Below, piece by piece: positions 27,898 to 36,147 of a stretch of 64,000 nt of DNA. Within the stretch, counting starts at the first letter, position 1, and the number at the start of each line of letters is the position of its first letter. The position numbers were made by a program, and so were the translations under genes. Source of the stretch: Parenemella sanctibonifatiensis (lineage in GTDB: Bacteria > Actinomycetota > Actinomycetes > Propionibacteriales > Propionibacteriaceae); contig NZ_NMVJ01000006.1 in the NCBI RefSeq assembly GCF_002250565.1, forward strand, positions 722,539-786,538, given 5' to 3'. The notes beneath the pieces were generated by a model. That model was not told the DNA's origin, did no database searches, and saw only the letters and a program-made list of their open reading frames with translations.

Positions 27898-30054
27898 TCA
27901 CTCGTTCCACCATTCGTCGCCGGCGATCTTCTCCACCTGCGCGACCGCATCGGCAAAACCGTCGGTGGTCAGATCAGGATCGGCGCGCAGCGCCTCGACC
28001 GCATCGTCGCGAGCCCGCAGGATCAGGTCGACGTCCACCAGCGGACTCACCAGCCGCAGCCCGGCACTACGACCGGACTGTGCCGACCCCAACACGTCGC
28101 CCTCCCGGCGGAACTGCAGGTCCACATCCGCCAACGCGAAACCGTCGTGGAGACTGGCCACCTGCGCCAGCCGTTGGGCGGCCAAGGTGTCCCCCTCCAC
28201 CCCGGTCACCAACAGACACAGACCGGGATGTTGGCCACGTCCGATCCGGCCGCGCAACTGGTGCAGCTGGGAGATCCCGAAGCGATCGGCGTCCATGATC
28301 ACCATCACGCTGGCGTTGGGAACGTCGACGCCGACCTCGATGACGGTGGTGGCCACCAGCAAGTCGGTGTCGCCGGCAGCAAAGGACCGCATGATCCGGT
28401 CCTTGTCCTCGGTCGGCAGTCGGCCGTGCAGCACCTCCAGCCGCAGCCCCTCGAGCGGCCCCGCCGCCAAGTCGGCAGCCACGGCCTCGACCCCGTCCTC
28501 ACCCTCGATCCTGGGCACCACCACGAAGGCCTGCCGGCCAGCCTCGGCGGCCTCCCGGATCCGCTGCCAGGCCGTCGGCAGCCAGTCGGTGGTCAGCGTC
28601 GGGATGACATGCGTGGCGACCTCAGCCCGGCCCGCCGGCACCTCCGTGAGCGAGGACACGTCCAGGTCGCCGAAGACCGACATCGCGATCGTGCGTGGAA
28701 TCGGGGTGGCCGTCATCACCAAGGTGTGGGGTCGACGACCTTGACTCCCCTGCAAGGCAGTCCGCTGCTCGACGCCGAAGCGGTGCTGCTCGTCGATCAC
28801 GACCAGCCCGAGATCGGCGAATTCGACCCCGGACAGCACCGCGTGGGTGCCGACCACGATGCCGATCTCGCCGCTGGCGATCTCGTCGTGGACCTGGCGA
28901 CGCTGGGCCGCGCTCACCGCACCGCTGAGGTAACCGATCCGGGTCGCGTGCGGCGCCGCGGTCAGCGTGCCGCCGGCAGCCAGATCCCCCAGCAGCGCCT
29001 CGAGGCTGCGCAGGTGCTGTCCGGCGAGGACTTCGGTGGGTGCGAGCAGCACCGCCTGACCACCCGCGTCGACCACCTGGGCCATCGCCCGCAGCGCCAC
29101 CACGGTCTTGCCCGAGCCGACCTCGCCCTGCAGCAGCCGGTGCATCGGCACCTGTTGCTGCAGGTCGCTGCTGATGTCAGCGCCGACCCTGCGCTGGCCC
29201 TCGGTGAGTTGATACGGCAACGCCGCATCCACGGCAGCGAGCAGTCCGTCGGCGACCGGCGTACGCGGTACCGCAGCGGTCGCGCGGGCCCGTTGCCGGC
29301 GTACCTGCATCGCCAGCTGGACGCCGAAGGCCTCGTCATAACGGATCCGTTCGGCTGCCGCTTCGGCGGTGGCCCGGTCGGTCGGTTGGTGCACCTGGCG
29401 CAGCGCCTGCGGCAGGCCCATCAGCTCCGCCCGTTCGATCAGCCAGTCCGGCCACGGGTCGCCCCCGCTGATCTGGTCCAGCGCCAGTTGGATGCACTCA
29501 GCAACCCGCCAGGTCGGCAACTTGGCCGTCGCCGGATACATCCCGATGTAGCCGGTCTGCGACATTCTGGCCATCGTCATGTTCCGCTCGGCGCCGCCGA
29601 TGACATTGCCCTGCTCATCGACGATGACGAAGTCCGGATGGCTCAACTGCGGTTGGTCACGGAAGGCGCCGACCTTGCCGGCGAAGATGCCGCGAGCGCC
29701 GGGTTTGAGCAGCGTCGACCAGTACTTGATGTGGTAGGGCTTGCCGAAAAAGGTGACCCGCAGCTGACCCTGGCCGTCGCTGAGGACCAGTTCGAGCCGT
29801 TGCCGCGGCTCGTACCCCAGGATGTCGACCTTGGCGACCACCGCCATCACCGCCACGTCCTCGCCGACAATCAGCTGGCTCAGGTCACTGGTCTCGGTGC
29901 CGGACAGGTAGCGTCGGGGCAGGTGACGCACCAACTCACCGACGGTGGAGATTCGTAACTTCTCCAGTTGTTTGGCGGTCTTGTCGCCCACCACACGCAC
30001 CACGGGCCGGTTCAACTCGGCAAAGATCTGCGTACGCCACTGGTCACCGGCCAT
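27898..30054 (-). CDS. recG: ATP-dependent DNA helicase RecG
   Basis: Remodels stalled replication forks and branched DNA. The 718-residue product has the N-terminal wedge/OB region (about 20-160), Walker A GEVGSGKT, the DEQH box (VVIDEQHRFGVEQR), TATPIPRT and motif VI QLRGRIGRGQ. It heads a seven-gene run to mutM. TAGGCT lies exactly 6 bases before its ATG, predicting a leaderless mRNA. The DAK/YloV-type gene found upstream of recG in many actinobacteria is absent; rpmB is directly divergent. Confidence 0.96.
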   Translation of the reverse strand: MAGDQWRTQIFAELNRPVVRVVGDKTAKQLEKLRISTVGELVRHLPRRYLSGTETSDLSQLIVGEDVAVMAVVAKVDILGYEPRQRLELVLSDGQGQLRVTFFGKPYHIKYWSTLLKPGARGIFAGKVGAFRDQPQLSHPDFVIVDEQGNVIGGAERNMTMARMSQTGYIGMYPATAKLPTWRVAECIQLALDQISGGDPWPDWLIERAELMGLPQALRQVHQPTDRATAEAAAERIRYDEAFGVQLAMQVRRQRARATAAVPRTPVADGLLAAVDAALPYQLTEGQRRVGADISSDLQQQVPMHRLLQGEVGSGKTVVALRAMAQVVDAGGQAVLLAPTEVLAGQHLRSLEALLGDLAAGGTLTAAPHATRIGYLSGAVSAAQRRQVHDEIASGEIGIVVGTHAVLSGVEFADLGLVVIDEQHRFGVEQRTALQGSQGRRPHTLVMTATPIPRTIAMSVFGDLDVSSLTEVPAGRAEVATHVIPTLTTDWLPTAWQRIREAAEAGRQAFVVVPRIEGEDGVEAVAADLAAGPLEGLRLEVLHGRLPTEDKDRIMRSFAAGDTDLLVATTVIEVGVDVPNASVMVIMDADRFGISQLHQLRGRIGRGQHPGLCLLVTGVEGDTLAAQRLAQVASLHDGFALADVDLQFRREGDVLGSAQSGRSAGLRLVSPLVDVDLILRARDDAVEALRADPDLTTDGFADAVAQVEKIAGDEWWNE

Positions 30055-30060
30055 GGCCCC

Positions 30061-30066
30061 AGCCTA
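30061..30066 (-). promoter_or_regulatory. predicted -10 box, leaderless recG
   Basis: TAGGCT on the minus strand, 6 bases before the ATG at 30054; no Shine-Dalgarno between. Confidence 0.55.
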
Positions 30067-30083
30067 GGGCCGGGCTCCGACGT

Positions 30084-30113
30084 TTGGTGTGACCGCGCGC
30101 GAGTGTGTAACAT
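30084..30113 (+). promoter_or_regulatory. predicted rpmB promoter
   Basis: TTGGTG (30084-30089), 18 bases, then TAACAT (30108-30113). A leader of roughly 75 bases would follow before rpmB. It is back to back with the recG promoter. Confidence 0.5.
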
Positions 30114-30195
30114 TGTCCGGGTTGCCTCGCCGCGGACCCCTTCTCGGAGGACCGGCGGGCACCCGAACTGTCAGATTTCCAGCAAGGAGACTCCC

Positions 30196-30381
30196 GTGGC
30201 CGCTGTTTGCGACGTATGCGCCAAGGGCCCGGGCTTTGGTCACAACAAGCCCTGGTCGAAGAAGAAGACCAACCGCCGGTGGAACCCGAACATCCAGACG
30301 GTGCGCGCCAACATCAACGGTGGCACCAAGCGGATGAACGTCTGCACCAGCTGCCTGAAGGCCGGCAAGGTCACCCGCTGA
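30196..30381 (+). CDS. rpmB: 50S ribosomal protein L28, zinc-type
   Basis: A 61-residue L28. The paired cysteines CDVC (near the start) and CTSC (near the end) show the zinc-binding C+ form. AAGGAGA lies 6-8 bases before the GTG. The hairpin after it is a good terminator. Some actinobacteria carry a second, cysteine-free L28 under Zur control; whether this genome does cannot be seen here. Confidence 0.96.
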   Translation: MAAVCDVCAKGPGFGHNKPWSKKKTNRRWNPNIQTVRANINGGTKRMNVCTSCLKAGKVTR

Positions 30382-30407
30382 CCACTGGCCCCACGCCTTT
30401 CGCCAAT

Positions 30408-30434
30408 CGGCCCGTCCCACTAGGGGGCGGGCCG
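30408..30434 (+). terminator. rpmB terminator, possibly bidirectional
   Basis: CGGCCCGTCCC (30408-30418) and GGGGCGGGCCG (30424-30434) form an 11-bp stem with one G-T pair and a 5-base loop. It lies between rpmB and the convergent MFS gene. Confidence 0.75.
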
Positions 30435-30496
30435 CTTGCGTTCCCCTCTGACGAGCAGGTGCGCTGCCGATGCCGGACGAGTCCCCTGGTGGCGCC

Positions 30497-31648
30497 TCAG
30501 CGAGCCCGGGCGTAGCGCCTGCCAACCGTCGCCACGGTCGCTGCCAGCACCACCATCACGACGGCGGTCCCGACCAGAGCCGGGATGCCACTGCTGTCGA
30601 TGAGTTGACCGCCCAACAGCGCACCCAGCGCGATCGACACGTTGTACATCGCCGAGTTGAGGGCGGTCGCCGGTTCGGTGGTGCCGGGCTTGGCGGCGCG
30701 CAACACCCAGTTCTGCACCGACACCGACACCGCCCCGCCGAAGATGCCCCAGCCGGCCATCGCCGCCAACGCAGCCGCCGGACTGGACACAAACAACCAG
30801 ATCACCGTCAGCGCCACCGCGATCCCGCCTCCGATCAGGGCGACCGCCAGCGGCACATTGCGTTGCAGCAGCGGCGCCACCGCGAAGTTGCCGATCAGGC
30901 CCGCCACTCCGAAGCTCAGCAGCAGCGTCGGCATCGCCTCCGGTCCCACGCCGGTCAGTTCCTGCAGCATCGGGCTGGCATAGGTGTACGCCACGAAGTG
31001 GCCCGTCACCAGCAGCCCGGTCAGCACCACACCGATCTGCACGCCACGCTGCCGAAATGTGGCCGCCAGGTCGGCCAGCTGAAGCGCCTGGCGTACTGGA
31101 ACCGAGGGCACCAGCAGGAGCAACGCTGCCGCGACCAGCAACGCGAAGCCGCCGACCACGACGAAAGCCATCCGCCAGCCCAGCCAGGTGCCCAGGAATG
31201 TGGCGAACGGTACGCCCATCACCACTGCTGCCGACGCGCCACTGAAGACCACCGTGGTGGCCAGTGCCGCCCGGTGGGCGGGCACGATCCGGACCGCCGT
31301 GACGGCCACCACGGCCCAGAAGACGCCGATCGAGAACCCGACCAACATCCGCGAGACCAGATAGAGGCCGACGCTGTCCGACAGCATCGTCACCACACAC
31401 GCCAGCGTCACCACCACCAGGGCGGCAGCCATCGCCAGCCGGCGGTCCAGCCGTCCGATCGCCAGCGGGGTCAGCACGGAGATCACTCCGGCCAGCAGAC
31501 CAGGCAGGGTCACGCCGAGACCGACGATGCCCTCACTGGTGTTCAGCTCCTCGGCGATCAGGGTGAGCACCCCGATCGGCAACTCTTCGATCGTGACCAT
31601 GGTGAAGATGCCCACCGCCAGGGTCACGACGCCCAACCACGCCCTCAC
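30497..31648 (-). CDS. MFS transporter, DHA1/AraJ-like
   Basis: A 383-residue transporter with about 12 membrane segments. It starts RAWLGVVTLAVGIFTMVTIEELPIGVL, and has GRLDRRLAMAAAL after segment 2 and the RMLVGFSIGVFWAVVA segment typical of DHA1 drug/sugar effluxers (AraJ/YdhP-like). The GTG at 31648 is chosen because it overlaps the stop of the upstream gene as GTGA; the longer frame would read deep into that gene. Substrate unknown. Confidence 0.87.
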   Translation of the reverse strand: MRAWLGVVTLAVGIFTMVTIEELPIGVLTLIAEELNTSEGIVGLGVTLPGLLAGVISVLTPLAIGRLDRRLAMAAALVVVTLACVVTMLSDSVGLYLVSRMLVGFSIGVFWAVVAVTAVRIVPAHRAALATTVVFSGASAAVVMGVPFATFLGTWLGWRMAFVVVGGFALLVAAALLLLVPSVPVRQALQLADLAATFRQRGVQIGVVLTGLLVTGHFVAYTYASPMLQELTGVGPEAMPTLLLSFGVAGLIGNFAVAPLLQRNVPLAVALIGGGIAVALTVIWLFVSSPAAALAAMAGWGIFGGAVSVSVQNWVLRAAKPGTTEPATALNSAMYNVSIALGALLGGQLIDSSGIPALVGTAVVMVVLAATVATVGRRYARAR

Positions 31649-32643
31649 GACACTGCAGCGTGGTGGCCGTCCCACCAGTCGAGGACCCGGGTGCCCTGCA
31701 GGGTGAGCCATCGTGACGGTTCGCCGGTCGGTGCGTCGATCTCGAACCACACCCGGCCGGGCAGCATGGTGCCCTGCAGCCAAGCGCCAGGACGTTCGGA
31801 GTCGGCGCCCAGGCGCATCCTGCGGACGGTGTCGACGGCCTCGGTCAGACGCGGATCGGGCGCGGTCTGGTCGTGCCGGGAGGCTGACCGGAAATGGTCC
31901 AGTGCCGCCAGCGCGTGATACTGGTGCCGGTTGGGCGCAATGAAGTCGGTGACCGTGTCGGCGTACGGCTCACCGGTGCTGAGTCGGAACATCAGCCGAC
32001 GGGCCAACAGGTACGCCTCGCCGCTGTGGCGGGCTTCGCCCAGGCTGGTGTCACCGGTGACCTGTTCCCAGGTCAGCAACGCCTTGACGACGCTGAGGGT
32101 CGAATCAAATGAGGAGCGCACCGAGCCCTGTTCGATCGCAAAGCAGTTCCAGCCGCCGTCCTCGAGTCGGTTGTCGGCAAACCACTGCACCAACTCGGGC
32201 ACCTCGACACCGAGCCAGGCGGCGGCGCTGAGGACGTAGCTGTTGATGCAGGCATCCACCTCGCCCTGCCAGAACGGCAGGTCCTCATACTCCCAGGTGC
32301 AGTGCTGGGCGATCCGATCGGCGGTGTCGCCGAGTCGGGCCGGGTCGACGCCCCACTCCTGCAGGGACTTCAGCGACCACGTGGTCGCGGTCCACGGCTG
32401 GCCGGCATCCCGGTTGGCGGGGTCATCGAAAAATCCGGCCGGAAAGTGCGCACCGCCGGCCCAGGTGCCCTCGGGGTCCTGGTGGGACAGCAGTTCGGCG
32501 CCCCAGCCCTGGTCGTTGACCAGCGCTCGAGTGGCCCGCCACTGCTCCTCGGGTGCGCCGACCAGGTCACGTTCGACCTGCCAGCGCAGCGCCGGATCGG
32601 AGTCCAGCAACCACTCCAGGGTGTCCCCGGAGACCTGAGACAC
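31645..32643 (-). CDS. terpenoid-cyclase/prenyltransferase-fold protein
   Basis: A 332-residue protein with repeated helix motifs of the squalene-cyclase/prenyltransferase alpha-alpha barrel (LLSHQDPEGTWAGG, WFADNRLEDGGWNCF). No DxDD or other clear cyclase catalytic motif was seen, so a catalytic role is doubtful. Such single-domain proteins are common in actinobacteria and unassigned. The GTG at 32643 (VSQVSGDTLEWLLDSDPALRWQ) is 3 bases after the RNase J stop and its own stop overlaps the MFS start, so rnj, this gene and the exporter may form one transcript. Confidence 0.75.
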   Translation of the reverse strand: MSQVSGDTLEWLLDSDPALRWQVERDLVGAPEEQWRATRALVNDQGWGAELLSHQDPEGTWAGGAHFPAGFFDDPANRDAGQPWTATTWSLKSLQEWGVDPARLGDTADRIAQHCTWEYEDLPFWQGEVDACINSYVLSAAAWLGVEVPELVQWFADNRLEDGGWNCFAIEQGSVRSSFDSTLSVVKALLTWEQVTGDTSLGEARHSGEAYLLARRLMFRLSTGEPYADTVTDFIAPNRHQYHALAALDHFRSASRHDQTAPDPRLTEAVDTVRRMRLGADSERPGAWLQGTMLPGRVWFEIDAPTGEPSRWLTLQGTRVLDWWDGHHAAVS

Positions 32644-32645
32644 GA

Positions 32646-34334
32646 TCAGCTCGCCACCACGACCGGAACAATCATCGGGCGGCGCTGGTGGGCCTTGTTG
32701 ACCCACCGCCCGATGGTGCGCCGCAGCAGCTGCTGCAGCCGGTGGGGGTCAGTGACTCCCTCGGCCAGGCCCTGTTCGAGCACCTGACGAAGCTGCGGCA
32801 ACACATCGTCGAAGACCCGGTCGTCCTCGACGAAACCGCGGGCATGGATGTCAGGCCCGGCGACGATCGATGCGGTGGCGAGGTTGACCACGGCCACGAT
32901 CGAGATGAAGCCCTCCTCGCCCAGGATCTTGCGGTCGGTGAGGTCGTCTGCGGACAGTTCTCCGACCGACGAGCCGTCGACGAAGATGTAGGAGGCATCG
33001 ATCTTGCCGACGACCTCGACCGGGCGGCCCGGTGCCAGGTCGACCACGGCACCGTCCTCGACGATGGCGATGTTCTCCTCCGGCACCCCGGTGAGGGCCG
33101 CCAGATTTCCGTTGGCGATGAGGTGGCGGATCTCGCCGTGCACCGGCATCACATTGCGCGGGCGCACCAGGTTGTAGCAGTAGAGCAATTCGCCTGCGGC
33201 GGCGTGCCCCGAGACGTGCACCAGCGCGTTGCCCTTGTGGACCACGCGGGCGCCGAGCCGGGTGAGTCCGTTGATGACCCGATAGACGGCGTTCTCGTTG
33301 CCGGGGATCAGCGAGGAGGCCAGCACCACGGTGTCGTCGTCGGCAACCTCGATCACGGGGTGCTCGCGATTGGCGATCCGCGCCAGCGCGGACAGCGGCT
33401 CGCCCTGGGATCCGGTGGAGATGATGACGACCTTGTGGGGCGGGTAGTCGTCAATCTCCTTCAGGCTGATGAGGGTGTTGGGCGGCACCGTCAGGAAGCC
33501 GAGTTCCTTGGCGATGCCCATGTTTTTCACCATTGACCGGCCGACGTAGACGACCTTGCGGCGGTGTTTCACGGCGGCATCGAGCACCTGCTGGACCCGG
33601 TGCACGTGTGAGGAGAAGCAGGCCACGATGATCCGGCCGCTGCTGGAGTTGAAGGTCCGCTCCAGCGCCGGCGCGATGTCGCGCTCGGCAGTGACGAAGC
33701 CGGGCACCTCGGCATTGGTGGAGTCGGTCATGAACAGGTCGATGCCCTCGGCACCCAGCCGCGCGAACGACCGCAGATCGGTGAGGCGGCCATCCATCGG
33801 CAACTGATCCATCTTGAAGTCACCGGTGTGCAGCACCCGACCGGCGGCGGTACTGATGGCGACCGCCATGGCGTCGGGGATGGAGTGGTTGACGGCCACG
33901 AACTCCAGCCCGAACTCTTCCAACCCGACCTGCTCGCCGTCGTCGACGACATGGAGCTGGGTGTTGCGCAGCCGGTGTTCGCGCAGCTTGTTGTTCAGCA
34001 GCGCCAAGGTGAGTTCGGAACCGTAGACCGGGATGTCTTGGCGGCGGCGCAGCAGATAGGGCACCGCTCCGATGTGGTCCTCGTGACCGTGCGTCAACAC
34101 CAGACCGACGACGTCGTCGAGCCGGTCCGCGATGGCGTCCAACCCCGGCAGGATCAGGTCCACACCGGGATGGTCGTCCTCGGGGAAGAGAACACCGCAG
34201 TCGACCAACAGCAATCTGCCGTTGATCTCGAATGCGGTCATGTTGCGACCGACGTCACCAAGGCCACCCAGCGGGATCACTCGCAGCGTGTCAGCACGCA
34301 GCTTGCGGGGTTGCTGCAATCCAGTTCTTACCAC
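32646..34334 (-). CDS. rnj: ribonuclease J
   Basis: Metallo-beta-lactamase-fold exo/endoribonuclease in mRNA decay and rRNA maturation. The 562-residue product has LGGLGDVGRNMTAFE, the metal motif HGHEDHIG, HTGDFKMD and the beta-CASP region (STGSQGEPLSALARIA, PVHGEIRHL). Its GTG is preceded by TAGACT and exactly 6 bases, predicting a leaderless mRNA. In many actinobacteria dapB-thyX-dapA lie directly upstream; here the gene is followed upstream by a divergent IclR regulator and the catabolic operon. Confidence 0.96.
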   Translation of the reverse strand: MVRTGLQQPRKLRADTLRVIPLGGLGDVGRNMTAFEINGRLLLVDCGVLFPEDDHPGVDLILPGLDAIADRLDDVVGLVLTHGHEDHIGAVPYLLRRRQDIPVYGSELTLALLNNKLREHRLRNTQLHVVDDGEQVGLEEFGLEFVAVNHSIPDAMAVAISTAAGRVLHTGDFKMDQLPMDGRLTDLRSFARLGAEGIDLFMTDSTNAEVPGFVTAERDIAPALERTFNSSSGRIIVACFSSHVHRVQQVLDAAVKHRRKVVYVGRSMVKNMGIAKELGFLTVPPNTLISLKEIDDYPPHKVVIISTGSQGEPLSALARIANREHPVIEVADDDTVVLASSLIPGNENAVYRVINGLTRLGARVVHKGNALVHVSGHAAAGELLYCYNLVRPRNVMPVHGEIRHLIANGNLAALTGVPEENIAIVEDGAVVDLAPGRPVEVVGKIDASYIFVDGSSVGELSADDLTDRKILGEEGFISIVAVVNLATASIVAGPDIHARGFVEDDRVFDDVLPQLRQVLEQGLAEGVTDPHRLQQLLRRTIGRWVNKAHQRRPMIVPVVVAS

Positions 34335-34340
34335 CGTCGC

Positions 34341-34346
34341 AGTCTA
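34341..34346 (-). promoter_or_regulatory. predicted -10 box, leaderless rnj
   Basis: TAGACT on the minus strand, 6 bases before the GTG at 34334. Confidence 0.55.
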
Positions 34347-34417
34347 GCCTCACGCCCCGGTCGGGGCCGGCAGGAGACCCGAAGAAAAGCCGCAGCAGGT
34401 CTTCCCACGCCCAAAGC

Positions 34418-34430
34418 AACCTGCTAGGTT
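34418..34430 (+). promoter_or_regulatory. predicted -10 box and overlapping palindrome of the IclR-led operon
   Basis: TAGGTT (34425-34430) lies 6 bases before the iclR-type ATG at 34437. It forms one arm of the small palindrome AACCT-GCT-AGGTT (34418-34430). A regulator bound here would block transcription, so autoregulation is plausible. Confidence 0.5.
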
Positions 34431-34436
34431 CCCGAC

Positions 34437-35261
34437 ATGGAACAGCGTGCCACGTCGTACCACTCGCAGGGGTTGAGTCGCGCCCTGGCGATCTTGCGGC
34501 TGCTCGGCAAAGCCCCCGCACCGATGCCACTGGCGGCGATCTCCGCCGAGTTGGACCTGCCCAAGTCAACCGTGGTGCGGCTGTTGCTGGTGATGGAGGA
34601 GGAAGGCTTCGTACGCCGTTCCGGCGAACCCCCGGTCCACTCCATCGGGCACGCGGTCCACGAGATCGCCGAGGGCTACCGACCGCCGAGCATGGCCGAG
34701 GTCACCAACGAGGTGCTCACCCGGCTCGCCGAACGAGTCGGCTTCACCGCCAATCTCGGGATGCTGGAAGGTCCCTCGGTGCTGCACCTGCACGTCGTCG
34801 AACCGCAGCGGGCGCTGCGCTTCGCCACCGGCGGCACCTTGGACTTCGCCTACTGCACCGGCCTGGGCAAGTTGCTGATGTCGGTGCTGCCCACCGACGA
34901 GATCGACGCTCACCTGCCCGAGTCCGAGCCGTACACCAGTTGGACCCCCCGCACCGTCACCACCCGGGCCGGCATCCTCGCCGAACTGGAGCGGACCCGG
35001 GAGGCGGGCTATGGCGTGGACGACCAGGAACGCAACCGCGGTGTCACCTGCATGGCCGTGCTGCTGCCGACCGAGAACGCCCCCGCCCTGGCGCTGTCGG
35101 TGTCCGCGGCCAGCGGCGAGTTGGAGGAGGCCGCGCGGGAGCGGGTGCTGCCGATCCTGCGGGAGGCAGCTGCCGCGCTGGTGGCACTGCCCGACTTCGA
35201 GGCCGCCCTGGCCCCGCTGCGAACCCGTCTGGCGCTCGCGAATCGAATGGAAACCGCATGA
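34437..35261 (+). CDS. IclR-family transcriptional regulator
   Basis: A 274-residue regulator with a winged helix-turn-helix (about 10-70: SRALAILRLLGKAPAPMPLAAISAELDLPKSTVVRLL) and an IclR effector domain (about 80-255) that includes YCTGLGKLLMSVLP and RNRGVTCMAV. The family usually represses or activates adjacent catabolic genes in answer to a pathway intermediate. It is the first gene of the 16-gene plus-strand array and overlaps the next gene as ATGA, so it is itself part of the operon. No ribosome-binding site precedes the ATG; a leaderless mRNA is predicted. Confidence 0.93.
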   Translation: MEQRATSYHSQGLSRALAILRLLGKAPAPMPLAAISAELDLPKSTVVRLLLVMEEEGFVRRSGEPPVHSIGHAVHEIAEGYRPPSMAEVTNEVLTRLAERVGFTANLGMLEGPSVLHLHVVEPQRALRFATGGTLDFAYCTGLGKLLMSVLPTDEIDAHLPESEPYTSWTPRTVTTRAGILAELERTREAGYGVDDQERNRGVTCMAVLLPTENAPALALSVSAASGELEEAARERVLPILREAAAALVALPDFEAALAPLRTRLALANRMETA

Positions 35262-36109
35262 TCATCGATGTCCACAGTCACTGCCACCAGCCCGAGCACT
35301 GGGGCCACGAACACGAGGATCACTGGCAGGGCGCCTACGGCGGCGAACCCTACCCCGTCGTCACCCCGGAGTCCTATGACCAGGTGATGCAGGCAGCCGG
35401 CGTGGACGTCGCGGTGGTCTTCGGCCTCGCGGCATCCCGGGCAGGGGTCCGCACCCCGAATGCGTACGTCGCCGACTTCGTGGCCAGGATGGCCACCCCA
35501 GCCATCCCGTTCTGCGCCATCGACCCGCTCGACACCGACTGGCGCGACCAGCTCGACGAGGCGATCGAGCTCGGCTTCCAGGGCGTCAAGCTCTATCCAG
35601 TGCTGTCGCTGTTCGATCCGCTGGCACCCGAATTCGACGAGTTCTACACCACGCTCGTCCGGCACCAGATGGTGGCGCTGTGGCACATGGGCGCCACCCC
35701 CAGCCCGATCGGTCAGCTCGCGGTGAGCCAGCCGCTGATGATCGACGAGGTCGCCCGACGCCACCCCGACCTGACCCAGGTGATGGCGCACATGGGTCAC
35801 CCCTGGCAGCGCGACGCCAATGTGGTGCTGCGCAAGAACCGCCGGGTCTTCGCCGACGTGTCCGGTGTGCCGTCGCGCCCGATGGACGCATTCTTCGCCC
35901 TGGTCGGCGCTCAGGAGTGGCGCACCGTCGACAAGCTGGTCTTCGGTTCGGACTATCCGCTGTGGGATCCGGTCGAAGCCATCAACAACCTGCGCAACGT
36001 CGCCCAGTTCCGCGCCGGCAACCTGCCCTTCGTCGCCGAGGAGACGATCGAGCAGATCATCCACTGCGACGCGCTCACCATGCTCGAACTGACCGATCCC
36101 CGGTCCTGA
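35258..36109 (+). CDS. amidohydrolase 2 family protein
   Basis: A 283-residue metal-dependent hydrolase or decarboxylase of the ACMSD/LigJ-like amidohydrolase-2 family. The N-terminal IDVHSHCHQ carries the H-x-H metal site, ALWHMGATPSP and MAHMGHPW carry further His ligands, and FGSDYPLWDP has the catalytic Asp. Family members hydrolyse lactones, decarboxylate or hydrate carboxylic acids. It overlaps the iclR-type gene by 4 bases, so it is the regulator's closest functional partner. The substrate is unknown. Confidence 0.87.
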   Translation: MIIDVHSHCHQPEHWGHEHEDHWQGAYGGEPYPVVTPESYDQVMQAAGVDVAVVFGLAASRAGVRTPNAYVADFVARMATPAIPFCAIDPLDTDWRDQLDEAIELGFQGVKLYPVLSLFDPLAPEFDEFYTTLVRHQMVALWHMGATPSPIGQLAVSQPLMIDEVARRHPDLTQVMAHMGHPWQRDANVVLRKNRRVFADVSGVPSRPMDAFFALVGAQEWRTVDKLVFGSDYPLWDPVEAINNLRNVAQFRAGNLPFVAEETIEQIIHCDALTMLELTDPRS

Positions 36110-36147
36110 ATCCTCACCCACGTACACCCGCACTAGGAGCACCCAAC

